Shown here: piece after piece, positions 44,654 to 53,580 of the stretch | How the letters are laid out: every line of letters begins with the position of its first letter | Numbering within the stretch: position 1 is the stretch's first letter | Source: an uncultured Actinomycetes bacterium | GTDB lineage: Bacteria; Actinomycetota; Actinomycetes; Mycobacteriales; Nakamurellaceae | Assembly: GCA_937926105.1 (NCBI GenBank) | Contig: CALANS010000050.1 | Location: forward strand, 62,001-126,000 | Direction of reading: 5' to 3' | Length of the DNA: 64,000 nt | Notes under the pieces: generated by a model | What the model saw: only the letters and a program-made list of their open reading frames with translations | Told to the model about the DNA's origin: nothing | Databases searched by the model: none | Translations under genes and position numbers: made by a program

Positions 44654-45073
44654 CTAGCGAGACCAGCGGCACGCAAATCGTTCGACACCAGGATACTTTT
44701 CGCCGAGCGATGTGATCGAGAACCCGCATCGGACGTAGAAGTCCACGGCGTCACGGTCCGTCTCAGCCAGGAGCGCCTCGGCACCGGCCCGCGCAATAGC
44801 TTCTCGAATAAGAAGCCTTCCAACGCCACGGAACTGCTGCACGGCGACGACAGCGACCGCGTCAATCACCCACTCGCCAGCGACGTCCGTCGAGGACAAG
44901 CACAAGCACCCTATGACCTGGCCTTGGCGACCACCAACCGCAATGAGACAGAGCCCCTCGGCGATGCACCGACCAACGACCGCTTCCACCCTCGAGGCCG
45001 GGATCGCGAGCGCCAGCACTGACCGGACCCCGGAGTCATTGACGGTGGCACAGGACCCGAGATGGACGTTCAT
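44654..45073 (-). CDS. GNAT-family N-acetyltransferase
   Basis: 139 aa. Acetyl-CoA-binding motif A appears as VAVQQFRGVGRLLIREAI, and the terminal block LLAETDRDAVDFYVRCGFSI is typical of GNAT enzymes. ATG 45073 overlaps the MarR stop as ATGA, so it is translated from the marR transcript. The acetyl acceptor is unknown; co-expression with a MarR regulator suggests a detoxification or resistance role. Confidence 0.85.
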   Translation of the reverse strand: MNVHLGSCATVNDSGVRSVLALAIPASRVEAVVGRCIAEGLCLIAVGGRQGQVIGCLCLSSTDVAGEWVIDAVAVVAVQQFRGVGRLLIREAIARAGAEALLAETDRDAVDFYVRCGFSITSLGEKYPGVERFACRWSR

Positions 45074-45504
45074 CGGGATGGCGTGGCGATGACGCGGGCC
45101 AAGAGATCGCACAGCTGGGCCCGCTCCTCGGGAGCGAGATCGGCCAGCAGCGTCTCGCTCACGGTGGTGGCCGCGCCCCGGGCGTTGGCGAACAGCTGTC
45201 GTCCCGCCTCGGTGAGGTGGATGGCATTGGCACGCCTGTCGCTGGCGCTCGGTCGTCGCACGCACAGATCGCGGTCTTCCAGTTCGTCAATCGTGCGCAC
45301 CATCGAGGACTTCTCGGCTCCGAGCCGGTCCATCAGCTCGCGCTGGCTCAGCGGCCCATCGCGGTGCAACATCAGCAGCACGCCGAAGTGCCGACCGGTG
45401 ACACCCAGCGGGGCGAGGGCGGCCGTGGCCAGCTCGGCGGCCCTGCGGTGGGCCTGCCGTAACAGCAATCCGATCTCGGGGCCCACCGGCTGGCTCTGCT
45501 TCAT
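45070..45504 (-). CDS. MarR-family transcriptional regulator
   Basis: 144 aa winged-helix dimer. GPLSQRELMDRLGAEKSSMV is the recognition region, followed by the wing LEDRDLCVRRPSASDRRANA (the DxRxN/A pattern of MarR). Divergent from the membrane protein/multicopper oxidase pair; a 33-bp near-perfect palindrome lies in the shared promoter region, so both directions are likely repressed by it. Confidence 0.92.
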   Translation of the reverse strand: MKQSQPVGPEIGLLLRQAHRRAAELATAALAPLGVTGRHFGVLLMLHRDGPLSQRELMDRLGAEKSSMVRTIDELEDRDLCVRRPSASDRRANAIHLTEAGRQLFANARGAATTVSETLLADLAPEERAQLCDLLARVIATPSR

Positions 45505-45522
45505 CTGCCTAGGCTACCCGAC

Positions 45523-45555
45523 TAGGTCCGATTGAGACTATCTCATTCGGTCCTA
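45523..45555. promoter_or_regulatory. MarR operator, 15+15 bp inverted repeat
   Basis: TAGGTCCGATTGAGA (45523-45537) and TCTCATTCGGTCCTA (45541-45555) are complementary at 13 of 15 positions around CTA. It covers the space just upstream of marR and a TATGAT hexamer (45556-45561) 7 bases before the GTG of the divergent gene. Confidence 0.82.
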
Positions 45556-45567
45556 TATGATGGAGCG

Positions 45568-46011
45568 GTGACGGATGTCGAGGAGGGCACCGCGGCCCGG
45601 GCCGGGTCGCCACGACAGAACCCGGGTCGATGCTGGGTGTATTGGCCGTTTCGGGTGACGACGATCGCGGCGGCGGTGCTGCTGTTCGACCAGGCCGTGT
45701 TCGCCGGGCAGTTCCTGGCCGGTACATTCCCGGCGCTGCACACCCATCGGGAAAACGCCACCTTCGCCGGTATCGCGGTGCTGCTGGCCGCCGTCGCCGC
45801 CATACCGATCCGCTGGCCGGGTCGGGGCCCGTGGTGGCCGATCGCCGCCTGTCTGGGACTGCTCGGGGCGATCGCGGTGCAGATCGTGCTCGGCTTCTCC
45901 CGAGCCCTGGCGCTGCACATCCCGCTGGGTGTGTCCATCATCGTGGCCGGCGTCGCGTTGGCAGTGTGGGCCTGGCGTCCGCACCGGATGCCTGTGGCGG
46001 GGCGGCGGTGA
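45568..46011 (+). CDS. Four-helix integral membrane protein preceding the multicopper oxidase
   Basis: 147 aa with four hydrophobic segments (about 28-48, 62-82, 90-110, 117-135) and His residues between helices (LHTHRENATF, LALHIPLG). It resembles small DoxX/cytochrome-b561-like membrane proteins but no family is certain. GTG 45568 sits 7 bases after TATGAT, suggesting a leaderless transcript. The stop overlaps the oxidase start by 4 bases, so it may be its electron-transfer or anchoring partner. Confidence 0.72.
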   Translation: MTDVEEGTAARAGSPRQNPGRCWVYWPFRVTTIAAAVLLFDQAVFAGQFLAGTFPALHTHRENATFAGIAVLLAAVAAIPIRWPGRGPWWPIAACLGLLGAIAVQIVLGFSRALALHIPLGVSIIVAGVALAVWAWRPHRMPVAGRR

Positions 46012-47567
46012 GCCGGCTGTCCCGGCGCCAGTTCCTGCGCATCGCCGCCGCAACCGGGGCCGGCGCCGGCATCGGGGTGCCCCTGCTCTCCGGGATCTCC
46101 GGCTCGTCCTCGACCGGCGTCGTGCTGACCAGTCGGCTGCGGCTGCCCGCGCCCTTCCAGGTACCGCTGAGCATTCCCCCGGTGCTGTCCCCCACCCGCA
46201 GCGACGCCACCGGCGACCATTACGAGATGACGCAGCGCCGGGCACGAGTCGAGATCCTGCCCGGCGTCAACACCCCGATCTGGGGGTACGACGGGATATT
46301 TCCCGGGCCGACCATCCACGCCCGCCGGGGCCGCACCGTCACGGTGCACCACCGTAACGACCTTCCGGTGCCGGTGGTCGTTCACCTGCACGGCTCCCGG
46401 ACGCCGCACGGCAGCGACGGCTATCCCACCGATCTGATCGTCCCACCCGGCTGGCAAAGGCCTCCGCCCACGCCGATGCTGCCAGCCGACCCGCACGCGA
46501 ATGTCGTGGTCGGCCACCGCGACTACGTCTACCCGATGACCCAGCAGGCGGCCACGCTGTGGTACCACGACCACCGGATGGGGTTCACCGGCGCCAGCGT
46601 CTGGCGCGGCCTGGCCGGGTTCTTCCTCATCCACGACGACACCGAGCAAGCACTGCCGCTGCCCGGCGGTGACCGCGACCTGCCGATCATGCTCACCGAC
46701 CGGGCCTTCGACGCCGACGGAACCCTGCGCTACCCCAGCCTCGAACCCGACCTGTACGACACTCCGGGCGTGCATGACCCGTACTCGTCCGGCGTGCTCG
46801 GTGACGTCATTCTGGTCAATGGTCGCCCCTGGCCCTACGCCGAGGTCGTCGGCGCGCGGCACCGGCTGCGCATCCTGAATGCCTCCAACGCCCGCCGCTA
46901 CCGGCTCACCCTCGACCCGCCCCCACCCGGCGGCGGGGGCTTGGTTCAGATCGGCTCCGACGGCGGCCTGCTGGAGCGCCCCATCGCCCACGACGCAATC
47001 GACATTGCCGAAGCCGAACGCTTCGACATTGTTATCGACTTCGGCCGATACCGGCCCGGGCAAAATGTCGTGCTGCGCAACGCCTTCGGCGGCGGCGGCA
47101 CCGCAAACGTGATGCGGTTCCAGGTCACTCGCCGGGTCCGGGACGACTCTCACATCCCCGCCAATCTGGCCACGATCGAGCCGGTGCCCCTCTCCGGGGC
47201 CACCACCACCCGACACTTCCTGTTCCAGAACCGGGGCGGCGCGATGGGCTGGCAGATCAACGGCCAACCCTTCGAACCCACCGTCGTCAACGCTGCCACG
47301 CGACTCGGCGACACTGAGGTCTGGACACTCATCGCCGACTTCCACCATCCGATCCACCTACATCTCGTGCAGTTCCAGATCCTCTCCCGCGGTCTGAACG
47401 GACCCGGCCCCCACGACCACGGCTGGAAAGATGTCATAGACCTGCGCCCGGCCGAAGAAGCCACCATCGTCACCCGTTTCATCGGATACCCCGGCCGCTA
47501 CGTCTTCCACTGCCACAATCTCGAACACGAAGACATGGCCATGATGGGGAACTTCACCGCCAGCTAA
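46008..47567 (+). CDS. Tat-exported multicopper oxidase
   Basis: 519 aa, three cupredoxin domains. Twin-arginine signal SRRQFLRIA at the N-terminus. All copper motifs are intact: HLHG, WYHDHRMG, HPIHLH and the C-terminal HCHNLEHEDMAMM, giving one type 1 and a type 2/3 trinuclear site. The spacing is that of CueO/bilirubin-oxidase/spore-coat CotA relatives. Methionine at the axial position is consistent with moderate potential. MarR-controlled; substrate could be Cu(I), phenolics or bilirubin-like compounds. Confidence 0.93.
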   Translation: MSRLSRRQFLRIAAATGAGAGIGVPLLSGISGSSSTGVVLTSRLRLPAPFQVPLSIPPVLSPTRSDATGDHYEMTQRRARVEILPGVNTPIWGYDGIFPGPTIHARRGRTVTVHHRNDLPVPVVVHLHGSRTPHGSDGYPTDLIVPPGWQRPPPTPMLPADPHANVVVGHRDYVYPMTQQAATLWYHDHRMGFTGASVWRGLAGFFLIHDDTEQALPLPGGDRDLPIMLTDRAFDADGTLRYPSLEPDLYDTPGVHDPYSSGVLGDVILVNGRPWPYAEVVGARHRLRILNASNARRYRLTLDPPPPGGGGLVQIGSDGGLLERPIAHDAIDIAEAERFDIVIDFGRYRPGQNVVLRNAFGGGGTANVMRFQVTRRVRDDSHIPANLATIEPVPLSGATTTRHFLFQNRGGAMGWQINGQPFEPTVVNAATRLGDTEVWTLIADFHHPIHLHLVQFQILSRGLNGPGPHDHGWKDVIDLRPAEEATIVTRFIGYPGRYVFHCHNLEHEDMAMMGNFTAS

Positions 47568-47920
47568 CGGCAGATTGCCTGCTCACCGGGACTGGACATT
47601 TCTTGGCCGTCTCTGCGGTGCGGGGATTCCGGCGAGGTGGTGTAACGCTGCCCCGGGTCGCCGACACCAATACACGATCGCGACGGTGTTCCGTGCCCGG
47701 GTTGGTTGACAGATGGGAGGGGGAACGGTGTCTGATGTCGGGGTTCCGAGTGTCGATATTGCCGGTCTACGACCGAGAGATTCCCGCGGGGTGTGTGGTC
47801 GAGCCCGGTTTGCTCCCGTTCCTGCCACCTCTGGCTAGGCGGTCGATTCTTCGTCGCCGCCCGCGGCCCGCCATCGGCGTGATCGCCCCCAGTCCGTTCC
47901 GAATGTATAGGAGCAGTGTC
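47568..47920 (+). other. Upstream region of the beta-propeller gene
   Basis: 353 bases without a supported gene; an in-frame extension of the next gene exists but lacks a ribosome site and would bury the signal peptide. It contains TTGACA near 47704 and a GGAAC/GTTCC pair near 47719-47745 that may be promoter elements. No transcription start can be fixed. Confidence 0.4.
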
Positions 47921-49099
47921 ATGAACATCCGCAGAGCCATGGCCGTGGCCGCGACAGCTTCGGCCCTCATCATCGGGGTCGCGCCGGCGGCCGGGGCGAC
48001 CAGCGCAGCACACGCGACGATCCCGGCGGTGTCGCCGCATCCGGCGGATCGCGGGGCGGTGTTCGTCCAGACGAATGATCCGACGGGCAACGCTGTCATG
48101 GTGTTTGTCCGAGGGCGGGACGGCAGGCTGGTTGAGCTGCACACCTATCAAACCGGCGGCCTGGGTGGTGCAGAGCCGGGCTCGGTGGTCGATCCGCTTG
48201 CTTCGCAGGGGTCGCTAACCTACGACCCCACTCATCGACTTCTGTACGGGGTTAACGCAGGCAGCGACACGATTACCGTGTTTGCGGTGCACGGGTTGGA
48301 ATTGCGCCGGGTGCAGGTTCTTTCCAGCGGGGGCCACTTCCCGGTGTCTATCACCCAGGTGGGCGGCCTGGTGTATGTGCTGGACGCTGGTGGTGATGGA
48401 CTGATCAGCGGCTTCCGGGTGCGCGGTCAGCGACTGGTTCCGATTGCCGGGTCCCGTCGCAGCCTAGGCCTGGGCAACCCCGCGTTGCCGCCGTTTCTTG
48501 CCTCGCCGTCCCAGGTGGTGCTGACCCCGGACGGTCGCGACGCGATCGTTGCCACGAAGACGCACGCGACGCTTGTGACGTTCCCGTTGGATGGCGTTGG
48601 CCGGCCGGTCGGTGACCCGGTGGTCACCGATACCGGGACGGGCACCGTGCCGTTCGCGTTGACCTTCGATCAGGCAGATCGGCTGCAGGTCGCCGATGCC
48701 ACCGGTGGCGCCTATTCCTACAGGGTGCACAGCAACGGCGCGCTGCAGCGAATCTCGGACTTTGTCGGCAACGGTCAGGTGGCCACCTGCTGGTCGGTGA
48801 GCACCCGGGGATTCCTGTACGTGGCCAACGCCGGATCGGCGACCATCACCGGATACCGGACCGGACCGACGGGAAGCCTGTCATTGCTGCAGCCTTCCGG
48901 GATCACCGCCACGACGGGAGCGGGGCCGGTCGATTTGGCGGCCAGCAGCGATGGCCACTATCTGTACCAGCAGGCCACTGGGGCCGGCCAGATCGATGAA
49001 TTCCGAATCGGAGCCGACGGGTCCCTGACATTGATTGGCTCCGTGGCCGGCCTGCCGGTCGACGACGGTTCCGGCCCTGAGGGAATCGCCGCAAGTTGA
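47921..49099 (+). CDS. Secreted beta-propeller protein (6-phosphogluconolactonase-like)
   Basis: 392 aa. ATG 47921 with GGAG 8 bases upstream; signal peptide to about residue 28 (ending AAGATSAAHA). The mature part has repeated blades of the lactonase-like seven-bladed propeller: GSLTYDPTHRLLYGVNAGSD, SQVVLTPDGRDAIVATKTHA, STRGFLYVANAGSATITGYR and LAASSDGHYLYQQATGAGQI. Exported propellers of this type usually bind ligands and are rarely enzymes. Followed by an ECF sigma factor and a second secreted protein with a similar start region. Confidence 0.85.
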   Translation: MNIRRAMAVAATASALIIGVAPAAGATSAAHATIPAVSPHPADRGAVFVQTNDPTGNAVMVFVRGRDGRLVELHTYQTGGLGGAEPGSVVDPLASQGSLTYDPTHRLLYGVNAGSDTITVFAVHGLELRRVQVLSSGGHFPVSITQVGGLVYVLDAGGDGLISGFRVRGQRLVPIAGSRRSLGLGNPALPPFLASPSQVVLTPDGRDAIVATKTHATLVTFPLDGVGRPVGDPVVTDTGTGTVPFALTFDQADRLQVADATGGAYSYRVHSNGALQRISDFVGNGQVATCWSVSTRGFLYVANAGSATITGYRTGPTGSLSLLQPSGITATTGAGPVDLAASSDGHYLYQQATGAGQIDEFRIGADGSLTLIGSVAGLPVDDGSGPEGIAAS

Positions 49100-49164
49100 C
49101 CGCTGCTCTCATTCGGACGTGCTATCACCGGCCGCCCTCGCGGCCGGTGGTAGCGTCCCCAGTC

Positions 49165-49827
49165 GTGCAGCAGGTGGACGCCGAGACCGCGGAGAGCGAT
49201 CTGCTGGCGCGGTTGCGGGCCGGTGACGAGCGTGCCTTTTCCGCCCTCGTCAATCGTGACCACTCCAGCATGGTCCGTCTCGCGCGAACCTTCGTCGCCT
49301 CGCAGGCGGTGGCCGAAGAGGTGGCGCAGGAGACATGGCTGGCGGTGATCCGCGGCCTGCCGGGCTTCGAGGGACGCTCGACCTTGCGCACGTGGACGAT
49401 GAGCATCCTGGTGCGTACCGCGCGGAATCGGGCGGCCCGCGAACGGCGCAGTCTGCCGTTCTCCGCGCTGGCCTACGCTCACGATGATGACATCGATGGC
49501 GGGCCGACCGTCAACCCGTCCAGGTTCCGCCCCGTTGGCGAGCCCTACGCGGGATTCTGGGCAGCGCCTCCGCATCGGTGGTGGTCGGATCCGGAGCCTC
49601 GCGCCCTGGCCGCCGAGACCGGCCATATCGTGCAAGCCGCGTTGGATGCCCTGCCACCCGTGCAAGCGCAAGTGGTGCAGTTGCGGGATGTGGAGGGCTG
49701 GTCGGCAGCGGAGGTGTGTGACGCTCTCGAGTTGACACAGGCCAATCAGCGGGTGCTGCTGCACCGAGGCCGGGCCAAGTTACGGGCGGCGCTCGAGGAG
49801 CATTTCGAGCAGGGGGTGCAATCGTGA
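49165..49827 (+). CDS. ECF-type RNA polymerase sigma factor
   Basis: 220 aa. Region 2 (ALVNRDHSSMVRLARTFV, AEEVAQETWLAVIRGL) and region 4 (ALPPVQAQVVQLRDVEGWSA, RVLLHRGRAKLRAALEEHF) joined by a linker of about 45 residues, longer than usual and rich in Pro/Trp. GTG 49165 is one of several possible GTG starts and no ribosome site is clear. The stop overlaps the zinc-finger anti-sigma gene by 4 bases. Likely regulates the flanking exported proteins. Confidence 0.88.
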   Translation: MQQVDAETAESDLLARLRAGDERAFSALVNRDHSSMVRLARTFVASQAVAEEVAQETWLAVIRGLPGFEGRSTLRTWTMSILVRTARNRAARERRSLPFSALAYAHDDDIDGGPTVNPSRFRPVGEPYAGFWAAPPHRWWSDPEPRALAAETGHIVQAALDALPPVQAQVVQLRDVEGWSAAEVCDALELTQANQRVLLHRGRAKLRAALEEHFEQGVQS

Positions 49828-50090
49828 GCCCGCACGACGTGACGTGCGCCGAGTTCGTCGAATTGGTGACGGACTACCTGGAAGACGCCCTGGACGAAGA
49901 GCAACGGACCGCGCTGGAATTCCACATGACGTACTGCACGCCGTGCGTGGTCTACCTGGATCAGTACCGGTCTGCGATCACCGCGGCCGCCCGGCTTCGC
50001 GAAGAAGCCGGCGGGGTTCCGGATCAGGTACTCCGCGGACTGGTCGAGGCATTCCGCGCAGTCGACCGTGACAAGCCCACCGACAATTAG
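49824..50090 (+). CDS. Zinc-finger anti-sigma factor (mycothiol/redox-type ZAS)
   Basis: 88 aa without a membrane helix. The ZAS motif H-x3-C-x2-C appears as HMTYCTPC, with an upstream Cys in DVTCAEFVELVTDYLEDALD. Soluble ZAS proteins often release their sigma factor on thiol oxidation or ligand binding. GTG 49824 overlaps the sigma stop, coupling production. Followed by a short hairpin. Confidence 0.88.
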   Translation: MSPHDVTCAEFVELVTDYLEDALDEEQRTALEFHMTYCTPCVVYLDQYRSAITAAARLREEAGGVPDQVLRGLVEAFRAVDRDKPTDN

Positions 50091-50099
50091 AACCCGCTC

Positions 50100-50116
50100 C
50101 CGGCCGAATTGGCCGG
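50100..50116 (+). terminator. Short hairpin after the anti-sigma gene
   Basis: CCGGCC-GAATT-GGCCGG, a 6-bp perfect stem 10 bases after the stop codon. Weak for a terminator but well placed. Confidence 0.4.
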
Positions 50117-50275
50117 CCGCTCCTATCGCCCGACGCGCCAGCTCTGCCACGGCTGTAACGCCCCAGTCTCACGAGATCACTGATCTGCGATGGCATTGCA
50201 CGTTCGAACAGCGGAACGTTCACTGCCCATCCACTCTCAACGATCGCGACGCTGCGAGCATCAAGGAGCAATGTC

Positions 50276-52774
50276 ATGAAAATCCGTGGGTATCGCAGGG
50301 ACGCGCGATCGACCGGCAGGGCCGCACGCCGGCTTCGCCATCCGACCGGTGTTGCCGCGATGGTCGTCACCGGCCTTGTCGCCGCTTCGCTCGCCGTCGC
50401 AGCTCCGGTCGCGGCCGCACCGTTGAGCCAGGCGAGCTTCGGCTTCACCGGCGGCTACCAGAGCTGGACGGTGCCAACCGGCGTTCACTTCGCCTCCTTC
50501 AGCGTTGTCGGCGGTGCGGGCGGCGACGGCGCCGTGGTCGACTCGACCTGCACGGCCGACAATGCCGGCGCGGGCGGCTGGGTCGAGGGAACAGTTCCGG
50601 TCACGCCCGGGCAGACACTGTCGGTCTGGGTCGGCGACGGCGGACACCTCACCGGCGCCGGCGGCACCGGCACTCCGGACGGCTTGTTCGCCGGTGGAGC
50701 CGGTGGCGCAGCCGGGGTCGGCCTCACCGTGACCGGAGGTGGGGGCAACGGCGGCGGTGGCGGCGCGGCAAGTGCGGTCTGGTCGACGACCGCGCGGGGC
50801 GACTCGGCCCTGCTGCTCGTCGGTGGTGGCGGCGGCGCCGGCGGCGGAGAGGGTCCCGCGGTGTATGAATGCGGCGGCCGCGGTGGAAACGGCGGCCGGC
50901 CGGCACAGGACGGCCAGGACGGCCCCGGGTCCGACGGATTGGCGGGTGGCGGCTCGGCGTCAGATTCGTCCGCGGATCACTCCGGTTTCCCCGGTGACAC
51001 CCCTCCGCCCGGCGCGTTCGGTGGTGGGGGTGGTGGCGGCGGCGCGGGTTACGGCGGCTGCGGTGTCGTGTGCCCGAACGTCGGCGGCGGGGGGCACGTG
51101 GACAGCATGGGGACCGGTATTACCGGCGGCGGTGGGGGCGGTACCTCATTCGCCGCGTCGAGCGTGACCAGCACCTTCTTCTCCTCCTCGGGCGCGCATG
51201 GCGACGACGGTTCGGTCACGATCACCTGGGGCGCACCGTCTGCGACGTCGATCTCCTCGGGCACGGCGGATGTGGGCACGGCCGTGTCGTTGCACGCGTT
51301 CGTGGAGCCGTCCGATGGCGGCGGAACCGTGCGGTTCGCCAGCGACGGTGTGACGGTCCCCGACTGCGGTGCCGTCGCGTTCACCTCCGGCGGCGGGCAG
51401 AGCTGGGAGGCGACCTGCCTGACCTCGGCGCTCGCGGCGGGCGTGCACGAGATCAGTGCGACGTTCTCGGGTGATCAGGCATACGCAGGCAGCGCATCGA
51501 GCGGGTTCTGGACGATCCACCAGCCGACCACGACGACCGTGACAGCGCCCGCAGACCCGGTCCACCCCGGAGATTCCGTCACCCTGGACGCCGCCGTCAC
51601 CCACGCCAACGGCCACGGATCGGTCGGCTTCACCGACGACGGCACCGTCATCTCCGGCTGTACCGCGGTCTCACTGATCCAGAGCATGGGCGCCTACCAC
51701 GCCACCTGCACGACCACTGCGCCGGCTGTGGGCGAGCACACGATCACCGCAACCTTCTCCGGTGACACCGTCGCTGACGGCAGTCACGGCAGCACCAGCC
51801 TGGCCGTCACCGAACGCCAGACGGTTCCCGCCGCACCGGTGATCGGTCTTGCCGAGGCAGGAGACACCACGGCGCAGATCTTCTTCAACGGGGGTGTACC
51901 CGACGGTGGCTCGCGCATCACCGGCTTCACCGTGCTCGCCACCCCAGTCGGCGGCGGCCCCGCGGTACGAGCCGCCGGCACCAGTTCCCCGATCACGCTC
52001 ACCGGCCTGACGAACCTGGTGACCTACACGGCGACGGTCGCCGCCATCAACGCCGTTGGAATCGGATCACCGTCCGCGCCCAGCGACCCGTTCACGCCTG
52101 TCGCTCCGATCAATGTCACGACCGCCGTCCTGCCAAGCGCGACCGTCGGCACGGCCTACTCGGCGGTACTGCACGCCACCGGCGGCTCCGGTGGCTACTC
52201 CTGGTCGGTCGAGGCGGGCAGCAGCCTGCCCGGAGGTCTCACATTGCACGCCGACGGGACGATCACCGGCACACCGACCACGCCCGCTACGGCGTGGCAG
52301 TTCGCGGTCCGAGTGCAGGACACGACCCTCACGGGGCAGGTCGCGTTGTCCGTGGTCACCATCACGATCGCGCCCGCCCCCGCCGCCGACCTGTCCGCAC
52401 GCCTGACCCACGACGGAACCTTTCGCAGCGGCTGGTTCGGCCAGTACACCCTGCGGATAGGCAACAACGGTGCACGCGCCACCCACGGCACCATCACCGC
52501 GCAGGTACACCTGCCGGCCGGCCTCGTCACCCTCGCCGCGCGAGGCGACGACATGCGGTGCACGGTGCATCCCCACAGCGCCACCTGTACGCTGCGGCGC
52601 GCGCTGCATCCCGGCGGCACCGCGAAACTCCAGGTGTGGGTATGGATCGCCGCGCCCCCGGGCCAGACACTGCACGCTCGGGCATCGATCAGTCCCACCG
52701 ACGCCAGCCCCACGAACAACGTCTCGACCGACTCCGTGCTCATCACGCCCGGTAGATTGTTACTCGCCGTCTGA
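50276..52774 (+). CDS. Large secreted glycine-rich, Ig-like and fibronectin-type protein
   Basis: 832 aa. ATG 50276 with AAGGAG 7 bases upstream; basic N-terminus then a signal ending AAPVAAAP near 48. Residues 55-320 form a glycine-rich domain (long GG runs with GGAGG and GGGGG blocks and scattered Cys) like those of the GRP/ALK type. Two Ig-like Big_3 repeats follow (ATSISSGTADVGTAVSLHA, TTTVTAPADPVHPGDSVTL), then a fibronectin III domain near 530-610, a putative-Ig He_PIG domain (PSATVGTAYSAVLHATGGSG) and a DUF11-like C-terminus. No sortase signal or anchor. An extracellular adhesin or matrix protein is likely. Confidence 0.82.
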   Translation: MKIRGYRRDARSTGRAARRLRHPTGVAAMVVTGLVAASLAVAAPVAAAPLSQASFGFTGGYQSWTVPTGVHFASFSVVGGAGGDGAVVDSTCTADNAGAGGWVEGTVPVTPGQTLSVWVGDGGHLTGAGGTGTPDGLFAGGAGGAAGVGLTVTGGGGNGGGGGAASAVWSTTARGDSALLLVGGGGGAGGGEGPAVYECGGRGGNGGRPAQDGQDGPGSDGLAGGGSASDSSADHSGFPGDTPPPGAFGGGGGGGGAGYGGCGVVCPNVGGGGHVDSMGTGITGGGGGGTSFAASSVTSTFFSSSGAHGDDGSVTITWGAPSATSISSGTADVGTAVSLHAFVEPSDGGGTVRFASDGVTVPDCGAVAFTSGGGQSWEATCLTSALAAGVHEISATFSGDQAYAGSASSGFWTIHQPTTTTVTAPADPVHPGDSVTLDAAVTHANGHGSVGFTDDGTVISGCTAVSLIQSMGAYHATCTTTAPAVGEHTITATFSGDTVADGSHGSTSLAVTERQTVPAAPVIGLAEAGDTTAQIFFNGGVPDGGSRITGFTVLATPVGGGPAVRAAGTSSPITLTGLTNLVTYTATVAAINAVGIGSPSAPSDPFTPVAPINVTTAVLPSATVGTAYSAVLHATGGSGGYSWSVEAGSSLPGGLTLHADGTITGTPTTPATAWQFAVRVQDTTLTGQVALSVVTITIAPAPAADLSARLTHDGTFRSGWFGQYTLRIGNNGARATHGTITAQVHLPAGLVTLAARGDDMRCTVHPHSATCTLRRALHPGGTAKLQVWVWIAAPPGQTLHARASISPTDASPTNNVSTDSVLITPGRLLLAV

Positions 52775-52882
52775 ATCCGCCTGATCGAGGCAGATGATGA
52801 ATGGCACCGGCGCCACGGTCATCCGCGGTGCTGAGCCGAATCCCCCACCGACCCCTGTCGAGACTTGCGCGCCATCTTTACG

Positions 52883-53452
52883 TCAGATGAAGCACAGCAG
52901 TGAGCACGTAAGAAGGGGAAACAGCGCGGCTGGGCCTTCATATTCCCCACTGACCGACGAATGTGTTGCGCCCATGCGGACCATATGTCCACCGATAACT
53001 CCGTTGATGTGAGCTTCGCTCAGGTCGGTTGCGACTGTGACGAACAAGGTGATGGTGGCCCTGTCGAAATCACCGTCGACGTCGATGACGGTGGGCCCGT
53101 GTGCGGGAGTCTCAACCGGAGTGAGGTGCGCCCGAAGTTCGCGCTCGCCGACCGCGCCGGACACCTCGGCCTGGCGCACAGCGTAGTGCGACGTCAGATG
53201 GATCTGGCTTCGCAGATGAACCGGTTGACCGTCGTACTCACCGATAAACAGCCCGACCGGATCGAGGTTGCTCGAGTTGGACTCGACTCTCCAGTAACCT
53301 CCGACCTGCGCGCCGAGGCTCTGGCCGTGCACGCCAGAACCGCTGGCCGGGATCTTGAGGACGAGATCGACCCGCTGCTCACCGACCGACCCGAGAAGCC
53401 GTTCCTCGGTGCGGACAAGTTCGACGGGAGCCACCCGAGCAACTCTAACCAC
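52883..53452 (-). CDS. Hypothetical protein
   Basis: 189 aa, no recognisable domain. Codon third positions are predominantly G/C and the sequence has a balanced composition (for example VAPVELVRTEERLLGSVGEQ, VDLVLKIPASGSG, VIDVDGDFDRATITLF), unlike antisense shadows. GTG 53452 or GTG 53434 start; no signal peptide, no membrane segment except a weakly hydrophobic tail. Convergent with the secreted protein gene. Confidence 0.55.
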   Translation of the reverse strand: MVRVARVAPVELVRTEERLLGSVGEQRVDLVLKIPASGSGVHGQSLGAQVGGYWRVESNSSNLDPVGLFIGEYDGQPVHLRSQIHLTSHYAVRQAEVSGAVGERELRAHLTPVETPAHGPTVIDVDGDFDRATITLFVTVATDLSEAHINGVIGGHMVRMGATHSSVSGEYEGPAALFPLLTCSLLCFI

Positions 53453-53580
53453 CTATCCGCGCGAGACGACCTGCAGTGGTAGCCACCCAGCGTTCGGCTG
53501 CCGCTGCGTGTTGTGTCGCCAGATCCGGCCGTCTATCGTCATCCAGCCGGTCGCACCGGCGGCGGAAGGGCGGTCAGCGC

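Noticed and set aside
45543..47357. 604-codon minus-strand frame opposite the multicopper oxidase
   Set aside because: Antisense shadow; all copper motifs are on the plus strand.
49096..49164. Longer N-terminus for the ECF sigma factor from GTG/ATG-like codons upstream
   Set aside because: Adds Pro/Arg-rich residues not found in ECF factors and would overlap the propeller gene.
50480..51160. Dense GGC/GGT repeats that could be taken for a repeat array
   Set aside because: They encode the glycine-rich domain of an intact secreted protein; units are irregular and in frame.
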